64,000 nucleotides of DNA from Pseudomonadota bacterium. GTDB lineage: Bacteria; Desulfobacterota; Desulfobulbia; Desulfobulbales; Desulfocapsaceae. The position numbers were made by a program, and so were the translations under genes. Positions 43,145-52,704 of the stretch are shown here, in pieces. The notes under the pieces were generated by a model. It saw only the letters and a program-made list of their open reading frames with translations, did not search any database and had not been told where the DNA came from. The stretch spans positions 1-64,000 of the forward strand of contig JAHJNL010000042.1 of NCBI GenBank assembly GCA_018820855.1. Direction: 5' to 3'. Positions within the stretch are counted from its first letter, which is position 1. Each line of letters begins with the position of its first letter.

Positions 43145-44716
43145 CTATTTTTTCCAAGCATCCTTTATCTCATCCGAGCGGATCGAATAAAGTTTTGTCA
43201 CCTTTTCCAGTCCCCGGAGCTGCCTGGCTTTTTCTTCCTGCATTGGAAACGCTCCCACCACATCCCTGTATACCGACTCAGTGATCAAAATCTGCCCCGA
43301 CTCGGTATCAGATGCCAATCGTTGAGCGATGTTTACATCAGTTCCGATAACCGTATAGTCCAATCTTCTGGAAGAGCCAACATTTCCGTGAAAAACCTCT
43401 CCTCGGCTTATCCCTATCCCCAGACCTAACTGTTCAAAAATATCTGATTTCTGGAACCATTTGTGCCGCAACTTATCAAACGCCTGAGTAAGTTCAATGG
43501 CCGTAGACACAGCTGCCTTAGAAGGATCTTCCAGGGCTATTGGAGCACCGTAGGCAACGAGAGCGGCATCACCCATAAATTTATCCAATGTCCCTTTCCA
43601 GGAAAAAACAATCTCAGAAAACAGATCAAAAAATTCAGTGAGAAAAAGCCTGAGTTCATGGTGAGACAGGTGCTGCACTGCCAGAGTAAAATTTCTGATA
43701 TCTGCAAAAAGGATGGTAATCTCTTTGACTCCACCTATTTCCATGGGATTTTGCGTAGAGTTCAACAGTATTTCAGCAATCTCCGGAGCAACATATTGTT
43801 CAAAGAGGGCCTTTGTCCGGGCATTCTGCTCTCGCTCTTCCATATAGGCAACATTATGAATAGCCATAACTGCCTGCCCGCAGATCACCGACAACATCTC
43901 GATATCAGACTGACTATATTCCACTTCCTTGACGGTCTGACTGATATTTATAACTCCAAGCACCTTTCCCCTTCCGGAAAGTGGAAAAGAGATTGAGGCC
44001 GTGATATCATCGCGATGCAGAAAACTTTTAAATGGCGATTGAGCCTGAGTCTGCTTGTTCAAAATAACAGGTTTACCATGTTTATAAACCCAGCCCGCAA
44101 TTTTTTCGCCGGACTTCACAGCAATGGAGGAAGCCAACTCCTTATCCATGCCCCTGGATGCCACCACCTTTAAACAATTTTCCTGTTCCACAAACATCAT
44201 CAACGAAACACAAGGAACACTGATCTGCATGCAGACAGCCTCCAGGAGTTCTTCATAGACTTCCTGATAAGAAGCGGCAGAAAGAAATTTTTCACCAAGC
44301 TTATAGAGTGGGAGCAAGGTTTTCAGACGGGTATTTTCTTCACGGAGGCGGCCAAGGGCGAGGGCTTCCTGAACGGCCTTGACCAACTCGCCTGTATCAA
44401 GAGGTTTTCCCAAAACACGACTGAACCCCTTGTTCATAGCCTCTACGACCATATCCATATTGGCATGACCAGTAACAAGAATGCCAATGATCCCGGGATT
44501 CGTCTGACGAATTATGTCAAAAGTTTCCATGCCACTCATCCCTGGAAGCATAGCGTCTACAATGGCAAGATCGAAATGCGATTCCATGGCCAGCTCAACA
44601 GCCTGTTCTCCACTGTAGGCACAGAAAACATCATGGCCGATATCGCCAAGGGCAATTCTACTCATATCGGCAATAAATGCCTCATCATCTACAACTAGGA
44701 TTTTATGTGCAACCAT
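43145..44716 (-). CDS. Receiver-GAF-class III adenylate cyclase
   Basis: 523 residues. Receiver domain (1-120) with phosphoacceptor D54 (AIVDAML) and intact acidic pair (VVDDE) and KP; GAF domain (about 135-290) and a class III cyclase catalytic domain (about 335-510). The catalytic set is visible: metal Asp in FADIRNFT, the second Asp in LDKFMGDAALVAYG with the purine-specifying Lys, and VIGTDVNIAQRL with the transition-state Asn and Arg. The Lys and the RRLDYTVIG segment favour ATP over GTP, giving cAMP. Activity would be set by phosphorylation from an unlinked kinase and by a GAF ligand. A cNMP-binding HEAT/PilZ protein is encoded about 4 kb away and could be a cAMP effector. Confidence 0.9.
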   Translation of the reverse strand: MVAHKILVVDDEAFIADMSRIALGDIGHDVFCAYSGEQAVELAMESHFDLAIVDAMLPGMSGMETFDIIRQTNPGIIGILVTGHANMDMVVEAMNKGFSRVLGKPLDTGELVKAVQEALALGRLREENTRLKTLLPLYKLGEKFLSAASYQEVYEELLEAVCMQISVPCVSLMMFVEQENCLKVVASRGMDKELASSIAVKSGEKIAGWVYKHGKPVILNKQTQAQSPFKSFLHRDDITASISFPLSGRGKVLGVINISQTVKEVEYSQSDIEMLSVICGQAVMAIHNVAYMEEREQNARTKALFEQYVAPEIAEILLNSTQNPMEIGGVKEITILFADIRNFTLAVQHLSHHELRLFLTEFFDLFSEIVFSWKGTLDKFMGDAALVAYGAPIALEDPSKAAVSTAIELTQAFDKLRHKWFQKSDIFEQLGLGIGISRGEVFHGNVGSSRRLDYTVIGTDVNIAQRLASDTESGQILITESVYRDVVGAFPMQEEKARQLRGLEKVTKLYSIRSDEIKDAWKK

Positions 44717-45141
44717 CGACTATTCTTTGTCTCTCGACAGGATAAGGTATATTAGGAATTCTCGGACAATAGGCAGTATCACCAGTAACTACAACAAAAG
44801 AATACTACCATCCAGCTTCTCTGGTTTCAAGTGATAGCCTTGACCTTTTATTATTATTTGCTTCATAAAAAAAAAACAGGTACTTTTTATAGACTGATCG
44901 AGTAACTTTCTTGCTTTTTATGATAAAAGATTCAAAGCTGAATCAGCTAATACCTTATAAGGTACCCGTCTGCTATTAAGGGATATGCACGCCCCTCAGG
45001 GGTACTGAAGAGAGTCCTTTAGACTCAGTAAACAATACCTGATCGTTACATTGGAAATGAATTCTGCTTTCTGCTCAAAAATAAAGCAAGTAAGATAACT
45101 CCATTGCCATTGTTTTACACCATCCTTATTACCGGATAACC
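44717..45141. other. 425-bp intergenic region with nested palindromes
   Basis: No gene. Contains a perfect 14-bp palindrome TACCTTATAAGGTA at 44951-44964, then CCCCTCAGGGG near 44993, then ACTGA-AGA-GAGTC...GACTC-AGT near 45004-45028. The three symmetric elements within 80 bases look like operators or a structured leader upstream of rarA; no known riboswitch was recognised. Confidence 0.4.
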
Positions 45142-46482
45142 ATGCAGAAGACTACAAACAGCCAGCCCCCCCTTGCAGAACGGATGCGCCCGCAATCCCT
45201 CCAGGAATTTATTGGCCAGGAAAAACTCCTGGGTAAAGGAAAACTCCTGGAAAGTATGCTGGGGTCCGGCATACTGCCTTCTCTCATCCTCTGGGGTCCG
45301 CCTGGAACTGGAAAAACAACACTTGCCAGGATTCTGGCACGATCCACTGCTGCTGATTTTGTCTATTTCTCTGCCGTCCTTTCCGGAGTGAAAGAGGTAA
45401 GAAAAATTGTTGAGCAGGCGGAAAAACTCAGGGACACTGAGAACAGAGGGACCATCTTTTTTATTGATGAGATTCACCGATTCAACAAAAGTCAACAGGA
45501 TGCATTTCTTCCGCATGTGGAGAATGGTCTGTTCACCTTGATAGGTGCCACTACTGAGAATCCTTCTTTCCAGGTGATTGCCCCTCTTCTCTCAAGATGC
45601 CGAGTTCTCGTTCTGAGCCCACTTTCCACTGAGAACCTTAAAACTATCTTACAGAAAGCACTCTTTGATCGTAATCATGGTCTCGGTGGCCATGAACTGA
45701 CCTTTGCTGAAAACAGCATCGAACTCCTTGTCGCATTGGCTGACGGTGATGCCAGGAAGGGGCTTAACACTCTCGAAATCGCAGCGACAATTGCACTTCA
45801 TCGCTTAAAGGTTAAGGGTGAACACGAAAGAATTATTACTCTTGAGGATATCAAAGAAGCCAGTCAGCAGACTGTTCTTCGTTATGATAAAGGCGGAGAG
45901 GAACATTACAATCTGATTTCCGCTCTACACAAAAGCCTTCGAGATTCTGATCCAGACGGCAGCCTATACTGGTTCTACCGCATGCTTGAATCCGGAGAGG
46001 ACCCTCTCTATATCTGCCGAAGACTGATTCGCTTTGCCTCTGAAGATATCGGCCTGGCTGATCCTCAAGCACTGATTCATACGATATCCTGTAGAGATGC
46101 CTATCATAGCCTGGGGCTCCCGGAAGGTGGTTTGGCCATTGCCCAGGCAGTGGTCTATCTGGCCACGGCCCCCAAAAGCAATAGCCTTTATCAAAGCGAA
46201 AAAGTTGTAAAAAAGACCATTGACCGCAGCGGTTCACTCCCTGTCCCTCTTCATCTGCGCAATGCCCCCACCGCCCTGATGAAAAAGCTCGACTACGGTA
46301 AGGGCTACCAGTATGCCCATAATGCCGAACAGACCCTGGTGAGCCAGGAGCACCTCCCTCAAGAACTCAAGGGAGAGCGTTTTTATTCCCCCACGACTCG
46401 TGGGTATGAAGCCCTAATCAAAGACCGCCTTGAAAAATGGCGAGTCATCCTTCAACAGAGAAAGAACAATGCAGAGATTTAA
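45142..46482 (+). CDS. rarA: Replication-associated recombination protein A (MgsA/RarA AAA+ ATPase)
   Basis: 446 residues of the clamp-loader-related AAA+ family that acts at stalled replication forks. Marks: RMRPQSLQEFIGQEKLLG, Walker A WGPPGTGKTTLAR (about 52-64), Walker B FIDEIHRFNKSQQDAFLP (about 108-125), sensor TLIGATTENPSF and the C-terminal GEDPLYICRRLIRFASEDIGLADPQAL tetramerisation region. Its last 14 bases overlap the start of the selenoprotein cytochrome gene. Confidence 0.95.
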   Translation: MQKTTNSQPPLAERMRPQSLQEFIGQEKLLGKGKLLESMLGSGILPSLILWGPPGTGKTTLARILARSTAADFVYFSAVLSGVKEVRKIVEQAEKLRDTENRGTIFFIDEIHRFNKSQQDAFLPHVENGLFTLIGATTENPSFQVIAPLLSRCRVLVLSPLSTENLKTILQKALFDRNHGLGGHELTFAENSIELLVALADGDARKGLNTLEIAATIALHRLKVKGEHERIITLEDIKEASQQTVLRYDKGGEEHYNLISALHKSLRDSDPDGSLYWFYRMLESGEDPLYICRRLIRFASEDIGLADPQALIHTISCRDAYHSLGLPEGGLAIAQAVVYLATAPKSNSLYQSEKVVKKTIDRSGSLPVPLHLRNAPTALMKKLDYGKGYQYAHNAEQTLVSQEHLPQELKGERFYSPTTRGYEALIKDRLEKWRVILQQRKNNAEI

Positions 46483-48094
46483 TATATTCTCCAAGCCTAA
46501 GCGCCGGTTTTGCTGGCTGTCACTTTTTTTACTCCTGGGCCTGAGCAGCAGCCTTTATGGCGCCGTCCCTGCGCCTGCACTTCTTTTCTTTTCTGACAAC
46601 CTCCAGGGCGAAACAGAACCGTGTGGTTGAAAATCCAAACAATTGGGCGGTCTGTCCAAAAAAATATTTCAGATTCAAACAATCAGTGATCAGAGTAAAC
46701 AGGAAAGACTTCTGCTTGATTCCGGCAACCTTCTTTTTAAACGTCAAAGTGTAGCCGCTGGTCCGAACCAGGAACGGCTCACAGCAGCAGCCATCATGCA
46801 GATTTACCAAAAAATTGGTTATGATGCAGTGGGGATAGGTCCCTTGGATATGGCCGCTGGTATGGATTTCCTCCAGACCGGCGTAGCTGAAGACTTTCCC
46901 TGGATCTCAGCCAACATTTCAGACGACCGTGACAAACCACTCTTTCGTCAATGGATCAGCAAAGAGATTCAGGGTGTTCAGGTGGTAATCACTTCTCTTT
47001 CCGCCCCGCCGACAACGTTACCCCCATCCATAAAAGTTGCTCCCTGGGAATCAATTCTACCGGAACTCCTGCCACGAATGACGAAGGACAGAAATAATCC
47101 ATTCATCATTCTTCTTTCCACTCTCAGCACAGAAGAAAACCGTCTCATTGCAGAACAGTATCCCGCGATTAACCTCCTGTTGGGTGCAGGTCAACATCTG
47201 AGAAACGCATCTCCACAACTCATCAACAACACCCTTGTTACCCAAACGGACAAACAGGGGCAATATCAAGGACTCCTGGAAATAAGTTTCGGTAAACAAA
47301 GAACCTGGGGACAAAACAGGGAAAAACAACTCGCTGACCTGCAAAACAGGCTGGGATCACTGAACTGGCAACTTCAGCGGCTGGAAAAAAAATCAGCCGG
47401 GAATACGTCCAAAGAAAAATACTCCGGCACCATCGCACGATTGCACAAAGATCGAGATACAATCAATGCCCAGATCGCCTCGTTACAAGATACTATTACA
47501 AAAGAACAATCTCCTGACATGTTCACCGATCAGTATCAATACCGTTTCATTGGCCTGGAAAGCAATATGCCCGATGATAGCTCCACCGACAACATTCTCA
47601 AGGACCTTAATCGACAGATTAGACAGTTACACAAAAAACCATCCAAAGCCAAAAAGACAACAGATACCATGACGCTTTTTTCCCCATGGCGTGATCTTGT
47701 CGGCTTCCGGGTCTGCGAAAGCTGTCATGTTCTCCAGACAGAGTTCTGGCAAACTACCCAGCACGCAAGGGCATATACTACCCTGGCGGTAAAAGAGAAA
47801 AACCTGGATCTCGAATGCCTTCCCTGTCATGTGACAACAGATCTATTCACCACCAGTCTTCAAAACCTGCCTAAAGAGCATCTCCTTACTTTACCCAGGG
47901 AGTTGCAATCGGTCGGCTGTGAAAGTTGCCATGGGTCAGGAAAAACCCACAGCGTCGACCCTGAACGATTTAAAATGGTACGCCTGCCCGGGAAGAACAT
48001 CTGCCTTAATTGTCACACGCCTGAACACGATGACAATTTTGACTACGAAACAAAACTTGTTCCGATCTCCTGTCCTGCAGAACTAAACAAATAA
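46469..48094 (+). CDS. Candidate selenoprotein: phosphoesterase-like N-domain with tetrahaem cytochrome c domain (in-frame TGA at 46628-46630)
   Basis: Read through the TGA, this is a 541-residue exported protein. After a signal peptide (about 12-31) comes LLFFSDNLQGETEPCG, then the TGA as residue 54, then KSKQLGGLSKK and LLLDSGNLLF. In related 5'-nucleotidase/metallophosphatase-like and multihaem proteins this motif reads EPCGC...QLGGL, so TGA stands at the second Cys of a CGC pair. A hairpin with the SelB-binding GGTCT loop starts 12 bases after the TGA, with the loop 18 bases after it, as in E. coli fdhF. A central coiled coil (about 290-350) precedes a C-terminal cytochrome c554-like domain with four CxxCH motifs at 416, 450, 484 and 512. 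Both halves are in the same frame and both are well conserved, which argues against a decayed gene. A periplasmic redox role is likely; the exact reaction is unknown. Confidence 0.82.
46643..46659 (+). promoter_or_regulatory. Bacterial SECIS-like hairpin
   Basis: TTGGGC-GGTCT-GTCCAA forms a 6-bp stem (one G-U pair) with an apical GGTCT loop. The loop begins exactly 18 bases after the TGA at 46628-46630, the same distance and loop sequence as in the E. coli formate dehydrogenase H SECIS. Confidence 0.78.
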
Positions 48095-48143
48095 GAGGAG
48101 AAATGGATTAATATATTCCAGCCCCCCTCCCCCCCCAAAAAAA

Positions 48144-48175
48144 AAGGTGTCTTTGGAAGAATCCAAAGACACCTT
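48144..48175 (-). terminator. Terminator of ppaC
   Basis: Perfect 14-bp stem (AAGGTGTCTTTGGA paired with its complement) and 4-base loop; on the minus strand it runs into about nine T residues followed by a G run. It lies between the convergent cytochrome and ppaC genes. Confidence 0.9.
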
Positions 48176-48210
48176 GTACAAACAGCTATCTGAAAGAAAT
48201 CAGATCAGAC

Positions 48211-49140
48211 TTAGCAGCCAAAAGCTTTCTGCAAATTAGGAACGGTCTGTTTTTTACGACTCATCATGCCATCAATCCACATGGAGACACCCTCGAGTTT
48301 TCCGCCAAAAGCTTTCTCGATCAGAGCTACATCATCAGAAATAACAACGAGGTCGGTACCTTCTTTGACAACATCGGTAAGCATGAGAAGAACAGAATGA
48401 CGTCCGTCAGCTTTCACTTCCTTCATGGCACCAAGCAGATCGTCACGAATGGCAGCTACCTGATCAAGGGTAGCAAGCTCGAGCTGGCCAACACCTACTT
48501 TATGTCCCTTCATATCAAAATCTTTGTAGTCGCGGAAAAGCAGATCTTTTGCAGGAACTCCAGCAACTGCTGATTTGGCCTTCAGCATATCCATGAACAG
48601 GCTGTCGGTATCATCAACACCGGCGATGGTCTTGAGCTCAGCAACAGCAGCCTTATCATCGTCAGTACAGGTGGGGGATTTAAAGTTTACGGTATCGGAA
48701 AGAATTGCACAAAGCATTCCACCAGCTACATCTTTAGGAATAGCAACACCAGCATCCTTGTACATCTTGTTCAGTACGGTTCCGGTACAGCCAACAGGCT
48801 CGGCACGGAAGAAGATAGGCTGATTGGTGGTAATATCACCAATTTTGTGATGATCAACGATTGAGACCACTTCAGCCTCAGTAATACCTGCAGGGGCCTG
48901 GCCAATATCGCTGAAATCAACAAGAGCGACAGTTTTTCCTGCCACATCATTCATTTCCTCTGGGGCAGTCAGACCAAAACGCTCAAGAACCACGGTAGAC
49001 TCGGGGTTGAGCTTATCAAGAGAAGTCTGCATACAAGCTTTGGCATCCCGGCCCTGGGCATTCAGAAGAGTTGCCAGCCCAATGGCTGCGGTTACTGAAT
49101 CGGTATCAGGGTTAGAATGACCTGTAACGTAAATTGTCAT
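48211..49140 (-). CDS. ppaC: Manganese-dependent inorganic pyrophosphatase (family II)
   Basis: 309-residue DHH-family enzyme hydrolysing pyrophosphate in the cytosol. Active-site marks are complete: VTGHSNPDTDS (His and Asp ligands, 6-16), VDFSD (75-79), the DHH motif in VDHHKIGD (about 97), AILSDTVNFKSPTCT (about 150) and the C-terminal SRKKQTVPNL loop. Regulatory CBS domains are absent. In sulfate reducers this enzyme pulls the ATP sulfurylase reaction forward, which fits the proposed lifestyle. Confidence 0.95.
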   Translation of the reverse strand: MTIYVTGHSNPDTDSVTAAIGLATLLNAQGRDAKACMQTSLDKLNPESTVVLERFGLTAPEEMNDVAGKTVALVDFSDIGQAPAGITEAEVVSIVDHHKIGDITTNQPIFFRAEPVGCTGTVLNKMYKDAGVAIPKDVAGGMLCAILSDTVNFKSPTCTDDDKAAVAELKTIAGVDDTDSLFMDMLKAKSAVAGVPAKDLLFRDYKDFDMKGHKVGVGQLELATLDQVAAIRDDLLGAMKEVKADGRHSVLLMLTDVVKEGTDLVVISDDVALIEKAFGGKLEGVSMWIDGMMSRKKQTVPNLQKAFGC

Positions 49141-49565
49141 GACGTTTTCCTCCGTAACTATTTATTATGTTTTGCCAGTCCCCGAAAGGTCTTCCTATAC
49201 AAGAGAACAAGCAGTTTCTATGAATCTTAAATTGTGGCGAACAATAGTGCTTTAGCTTGAACGAGTCAAGAAGAAAAAATGGCACAGTACTTGTTTCTGA
49301 GAAGAGAGGAAAGATGGCTAACAACCCTGAAATCTTGACTTATTTGCTTCATTATGAACGTTGCCTCATTCAGTTACAAAAAGATTAGCCCTCTGTTAGA
49401 ACATTCTCCATTCATTTTTTTTAACGCTTTCGTCCATTGTTATCATCGAATCTTCCTCACCCGAAAACGGATCGAATTCCCCCGTGACTTTCACTAGAAG
49501 CTACTGTATATTAGCTTCTAATCAAATCATGAACCTTACCCCTTACTCTTTCTATATGGTTTTAC
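49141..49565. other. Divergent intergenic region with an operator-like palindrome
   Basis: 425 bases containing the ppaC and 49566 promoters. The one notable element is the perfect inverted repeat at 49495-49520. Confidence 0.4.
49495..49520. promoter_or_regulatory. Inverted repeat TAGAAGCTA-N8-TAGCTTCTA
   Basis: Perfect 9-bp arms with an 8-base spacer, ending 46 bases before the start at 49566. Spacing and symmetry suit a dimeric repressor or activator site. Confidence 0.45.
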
Positions 49566-50618
49566 ATGGATCCTTCCGACGAAAACAATCATAATTCCTC
49601 CTCGTCCAGGAATTCATCTAACTTTCTCCCGGCTGTTATAGTTTTTCTCGTTCTTGTTATCATCGGGGGAATCTTCTTTTATTTCAAATCAGAATCGAAT
49701 TTATCCCTCTTTGACACGCCAGGCTCTGTCCTCCCCCCCCAAACTAACAGCTCTTCTTCTGAAAAACCGGCTGCCGCCAGCAGCACTGACAGGGCAGATA
49801 GCTCCGCGGAACAGCCTCTCACTGTTGTTAAAACAAAACAAGAAACAGCAAACGAGGCAGACGAACTGCTTTCCAATGCAGAAATCGCTCAAAACGGACT
49901 AGAAGGAAATACAGTTTCTGCACCCGTTCCCCAAGGAACAATGCAAGAAACTCTCTCTCCCACCTCACCAGAAGCCGCTATCCCGAACGTATCAATGCAA
50001 TGTGAGGAGACTACGGAAGGCATAGACCATTTCTATCAGCATCTTGACCGGCAGCAATACATGGCAACCTATGGGTTGACCACATCGAGCAAAATTCATT
50101 TTACCAACCTCATCGAGAAACTGCTGGCCAATCCGCCACAAGTGACTCGAGAGACGGACGATTTGTATACAATCCTGAAAAATACTGCTCATTTCTTCAG
50201 GATTTCCGGAAAAGACAATATCCTGATGCTGAAAGGCATTCTCGACAGTGAAAGAGACAGTCTTGAAAATATTCTAGCCGATTACTACTTTCTCATTTCT
50301 TGCCCTGATTGCAGCGACACCCCGTATGTCATGAATGTTGACCGACAGGCGCTGTATGAATACGCCTGTTTCTTTCTCAATACAATGGGTGGCAGACTTT
50401 ATCTTTTCAGGAGAGATGCCCTGTCACGTATGGTGGTCACCTATTACGCAATCTTACTCATCAATCAGGCCAACGATCAAAATAATAATTTACACGGCAT
50501 AGACTTAAAACCTTCCATTGACATGCTCATTGCAGAAATGGAAGGAGGAGGTTCCGCTTTAAAAAAACAAGCATCTTACCTCGATACACTTTATACGCTT
50601 AAACAAAAGTATCAATAA
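49566..50618 (+). CDS. Membrane-anchored protein of unknown function
   Basis: 350 residues: an Asn/Ser-rich cytosolic N-terminus (about 1-22), one transmembrane helix ([21 protein letters not shown]), a long low-complexity Ser/Thr/Pro/Glu linker (about 50-150) and a helical periplasmic domain (about 155-350) with [17 protein letters not shown] and [15 protein letters not shown], the latter carrying a CxxC pair. The layout resembles envelope proteins with a domain held off the membrane by a flexible tether. No family recognised. Confidence 0.7.
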   Translation: MDPSDENNHNSSSSRNSSNFLPAVIVFLVLVIIGGIFFYFKSESNLSLFDTPGSVLPPQTNSSSSEKPAAASSTDRADSSAEQPLTVVKTKQETANEADELLSNAEIAQNGLEGNTVSAPVPQGTMQETLSPTSPEAAIPNVSMQCEETTEGIDHFYQHLDRQQYMATYGLTTSSKIHFTNLIEKLLANPPQVTRETDDLYTILKNTAHFFRISGKDNILMLKGILDSERDSLENILADYYFLISCPDCSDTPYVMNVDRQALYEYACFFLNTMGGRLYLFRRDALSRMVVTYYAILLINQANDQNNNLHGIDLKPSIDMLIAEMEGGGSALKKQASYLDTLYTLKQKYQ

Positions 50619-50677
50619 GCCTAAAAACAATTCTCCCTACATATTCAATCTTTCTTTTTTTGCCCCGGAGGAAAATT

Positions 50678-51685
50678 ATGCAATCCTGGTATGTCGCCGT
50701 AAATGGTCAGCAACTGGGTCCATTTGATCAACAGCAGATCCAACAGGCATTCAGAGCCGGCCAATATAATCTGAACACTTTGGTTTGGAAAAATGGTTTT
50801 AGCGACTGGACCCCAATCGCTCAGGTCCCAGAGCTGCAACATTCTTCCGCTGCCATGGCCCCTCCGCCGCCCGCATCATCAGCTCTGCATGCACACGAGA
50901 TTGACTATGAAATATTCGGCAATGAAATGCAGTTTGTGGAAATAGAACTGGATCCCCAGGAAAGTGCCGTGGCGGAAGCAGGGGCGATGATGTACATGTC
51001 GAATGGCATTCAGATGGAAACCGTATTCGGTGACGGCAGCCAAGCCTCCGCACAGGGCGGCTTCCTGGATAAAATGCTCGGGGCCGGGAAACGATTAATC
51101 ACGGGTGAAAGTCTTTTTACCACTGTCTTCACGTTCATGGGCCAGGGCAAAGGAAAGGTCGCCTTTGCCTCTCCCTATCCTGGAAAAATCATCCCCCTTG
51201 ATTTAAAAGACTATGGCGGGAAGCTTATCTGCCAGAAGGATGCCTTTCTCTGTGCCGCTAAAGGCGTATCTTTAGGAATTGCCTTTCAGCAAAAAATAGG
51301 TACTGCCCTCTTTGGCGGAGAAGGGTTTATCATGCAGAAACTAGAAGGAGACGGTCTGACCTTTGTCCATGCCGGGGGAACCATTGTGGAAAAAGAACTT
51401 GCGGCCGGTGAGACTATCCGGGTAGATACAGGTTGCCTTGTCGCTTTGACACAGACCGTTGACTATAACATAGAATTTGTCGGTGGAATTAAATCTGCAA
51501 TTTTTGGCGGAGAAGGGTTCTTCTTTACCACCCTCACCGGTCCAGGTCATGTCTGGCTGCAGTCATTACCGTTTTCTCGTCTGGCAGGAAAAATCCACGA
51601 AGCAGCCCCACAGAATAATGCTGGGTTTTCCACACAAGGAGAAGGTTCTGTCCTGGGAGGGCTGGGAAGCCTGTTTCAGAAATAA
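50678..51685 (+). CDS. GYF_2-domain plus AIM24/TIGR00266-family protein
   Basis: 335 residues. Residues 1-50 are a GYF_2 domain ([22 protein letters not shown] and [15 protein letters not shown]), a membrane-associated peptide-binding module. Residues about 75-320 are an AIM24-type double beta-helix ([74 protein letters not shown]). The function of bacterial AIM24 proteins is not settled. GGAGGAAAATT before 50678 fixes the start over an ATG six codons earlier. Confidence 0.85.
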   Translation: MQSWYVAVNGQQLGPFDQQQIQQAFRAGQYNLNTLVWKNGFSDWTPIAQVPELQHSSAAMAPPPPASSALHAHEIDYEIFGNEMQFVEIELDPQESAVAEAGAMMYMSNGIQMETVFGDGSQASAQGGFLDKMLGAGKRLITGESLFTTVFTFMGQGKGKVAFASPYPGKIIPLDLKDYGGKLICQKDAFLCAAKGVSLGIAFQQKIGTALFGGEGFIMQKLEGDGLTFVHAGGTIVEKELAAGETIRVDTGCLVALTQTVDYNIEFVGGIKSAIFGGEGFFFTTLTGPGHVWLQSLPFSRLAGKIHEAAPQNNAGFSTQGEGSVLGGLGSLFQK

Positions 51686-51751
51686 ACCATATGAAAGGGA
51701 GGCTGTCACACAGGCATCCTCCCCCCCATATCGGTTCTGCAAGTTGCCGTT

Positions 51752-52441
51752 TCAGTCACCCAACTGTTCTTCAATAAATCTTTGCATGGAAGGGCTGATA
51801 AACAGTGCGACTGCCAGGCTATCCAACCACTGCCTTTCCGCACCGGAATCAACGACAACTGTAGAGCTAGCCAGAGTATAGGCCAGTTGCCTAAGCTGTG
51901 GGGTGGAAAGGCCTTCAGACAACACTTCAACACTCTTTGGAGAATGCAGCTCGGCTAAGATATAGTTTTTTTCTTCACGGCTGAGCCCCTGATCCTGCAT
52001 ACGGGCTAATATCTGCTTTTCTTCAAGCTCATCCATCCTGCCGTCTGCATAGGCAGAAGCAATCATAATCTGTATAAATCGCCTGGCCAGTGCCTGTTCT
52101 CCGCCAGGAAAGGGCAAAGGCTGTTTTTTCCCGGCTACATCACCCTGAACAGGCAAAGGCGGAGGCGCGGCTGCAACAGGTAAAGAAGCGGCAAGATGCG
52201 AAGGCGGAGGCATATTTAAAGCTGGTGGAATCTGACCGCTCGATGTCTGCCGGGGTATCGTCTGTTTAGATTTTAAAATTTCATAGGCACCAATTCCAAG
52301 CCCGATTACAGTGAGCAGCCCTTTCCCTGATGTCAATTGTGCCCCTACCGAATCAAATAAATCTCTTTTTTTTCTGTTTTTGCCAGTGCCTCCCATGGCA
52401 CCCGACAACACTTTCCCCAACAGCTTTTCTGCATTAAACAT
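51752..52441 (-). CDS. DUF533/TerB-like inner-membrane-associated protein (YebE-like)
   Basis: 229 residues: N-terminal MFNAEKLLGKVLSGAMGG, a short hydrophobic stretch (GKGLLTVIGLGIGAYEILKS), a Pro/Ala-rich linker (about 70-110) and a C-terminal TerB-like helical domain (FIQIMIASAYADGRMDELEEKQILARMQDQGLS, then QRFIEEQL) as in DUF533. These proteins are stress-induced in enterobacteria; the biochemical role is unknown. Convergent with the GYF/AIM24 gene. Confidence 0.82.
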   Translation of the reverse strand: MFNAEKLLGKVLSGAMGGTGKNRKKRDLFDSVGAQLTSGKGLLTVIGLGIGAYEILKSKQTIPRQTSSGQIPPALNMPPPSHLAASLPVAAAPPPLPVQGDVAGKKQPLPFPGGEQALARRFIQIMIASAYADGRMDELEEKQILARMQDQGLSREEKNYILAELHSPKSVEVLSEGLSTPQLRQLAYTLASSTVVVDSGAERQWLDSLAVALFISPSMQRFIEEQLGD

Positions 52442-52704
52442 TCGTTATAACCTCACTCATTGAAATAACTAACAAGGACTCACCGTTAAAAAAAGAGTTG
52501 TCCCGACTAGATTTGATTTTTTTGGCTATCATTAGTATAATATATTATGATATTTTAAGTTAAGGACCTTTTAAAATACACCTTTACAGGGTGCATGTAT
52601 CTTAACAACTAGCAGATAACTCTAAAAAGTATTTTTTTATTTGTATCATAAAACAAGAAACAGACTGTTAACATACTAAAATCTTTCACCTCTCTTTTGA
52701 GATT

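Noticed and set aside
46430-46630. Separate short gene ending at the TGA before the cytochrome
   Set aside because: It is in frame with the downstream part, ends at a SECIS-linked TGA, and only the joined product makes a complete protein.
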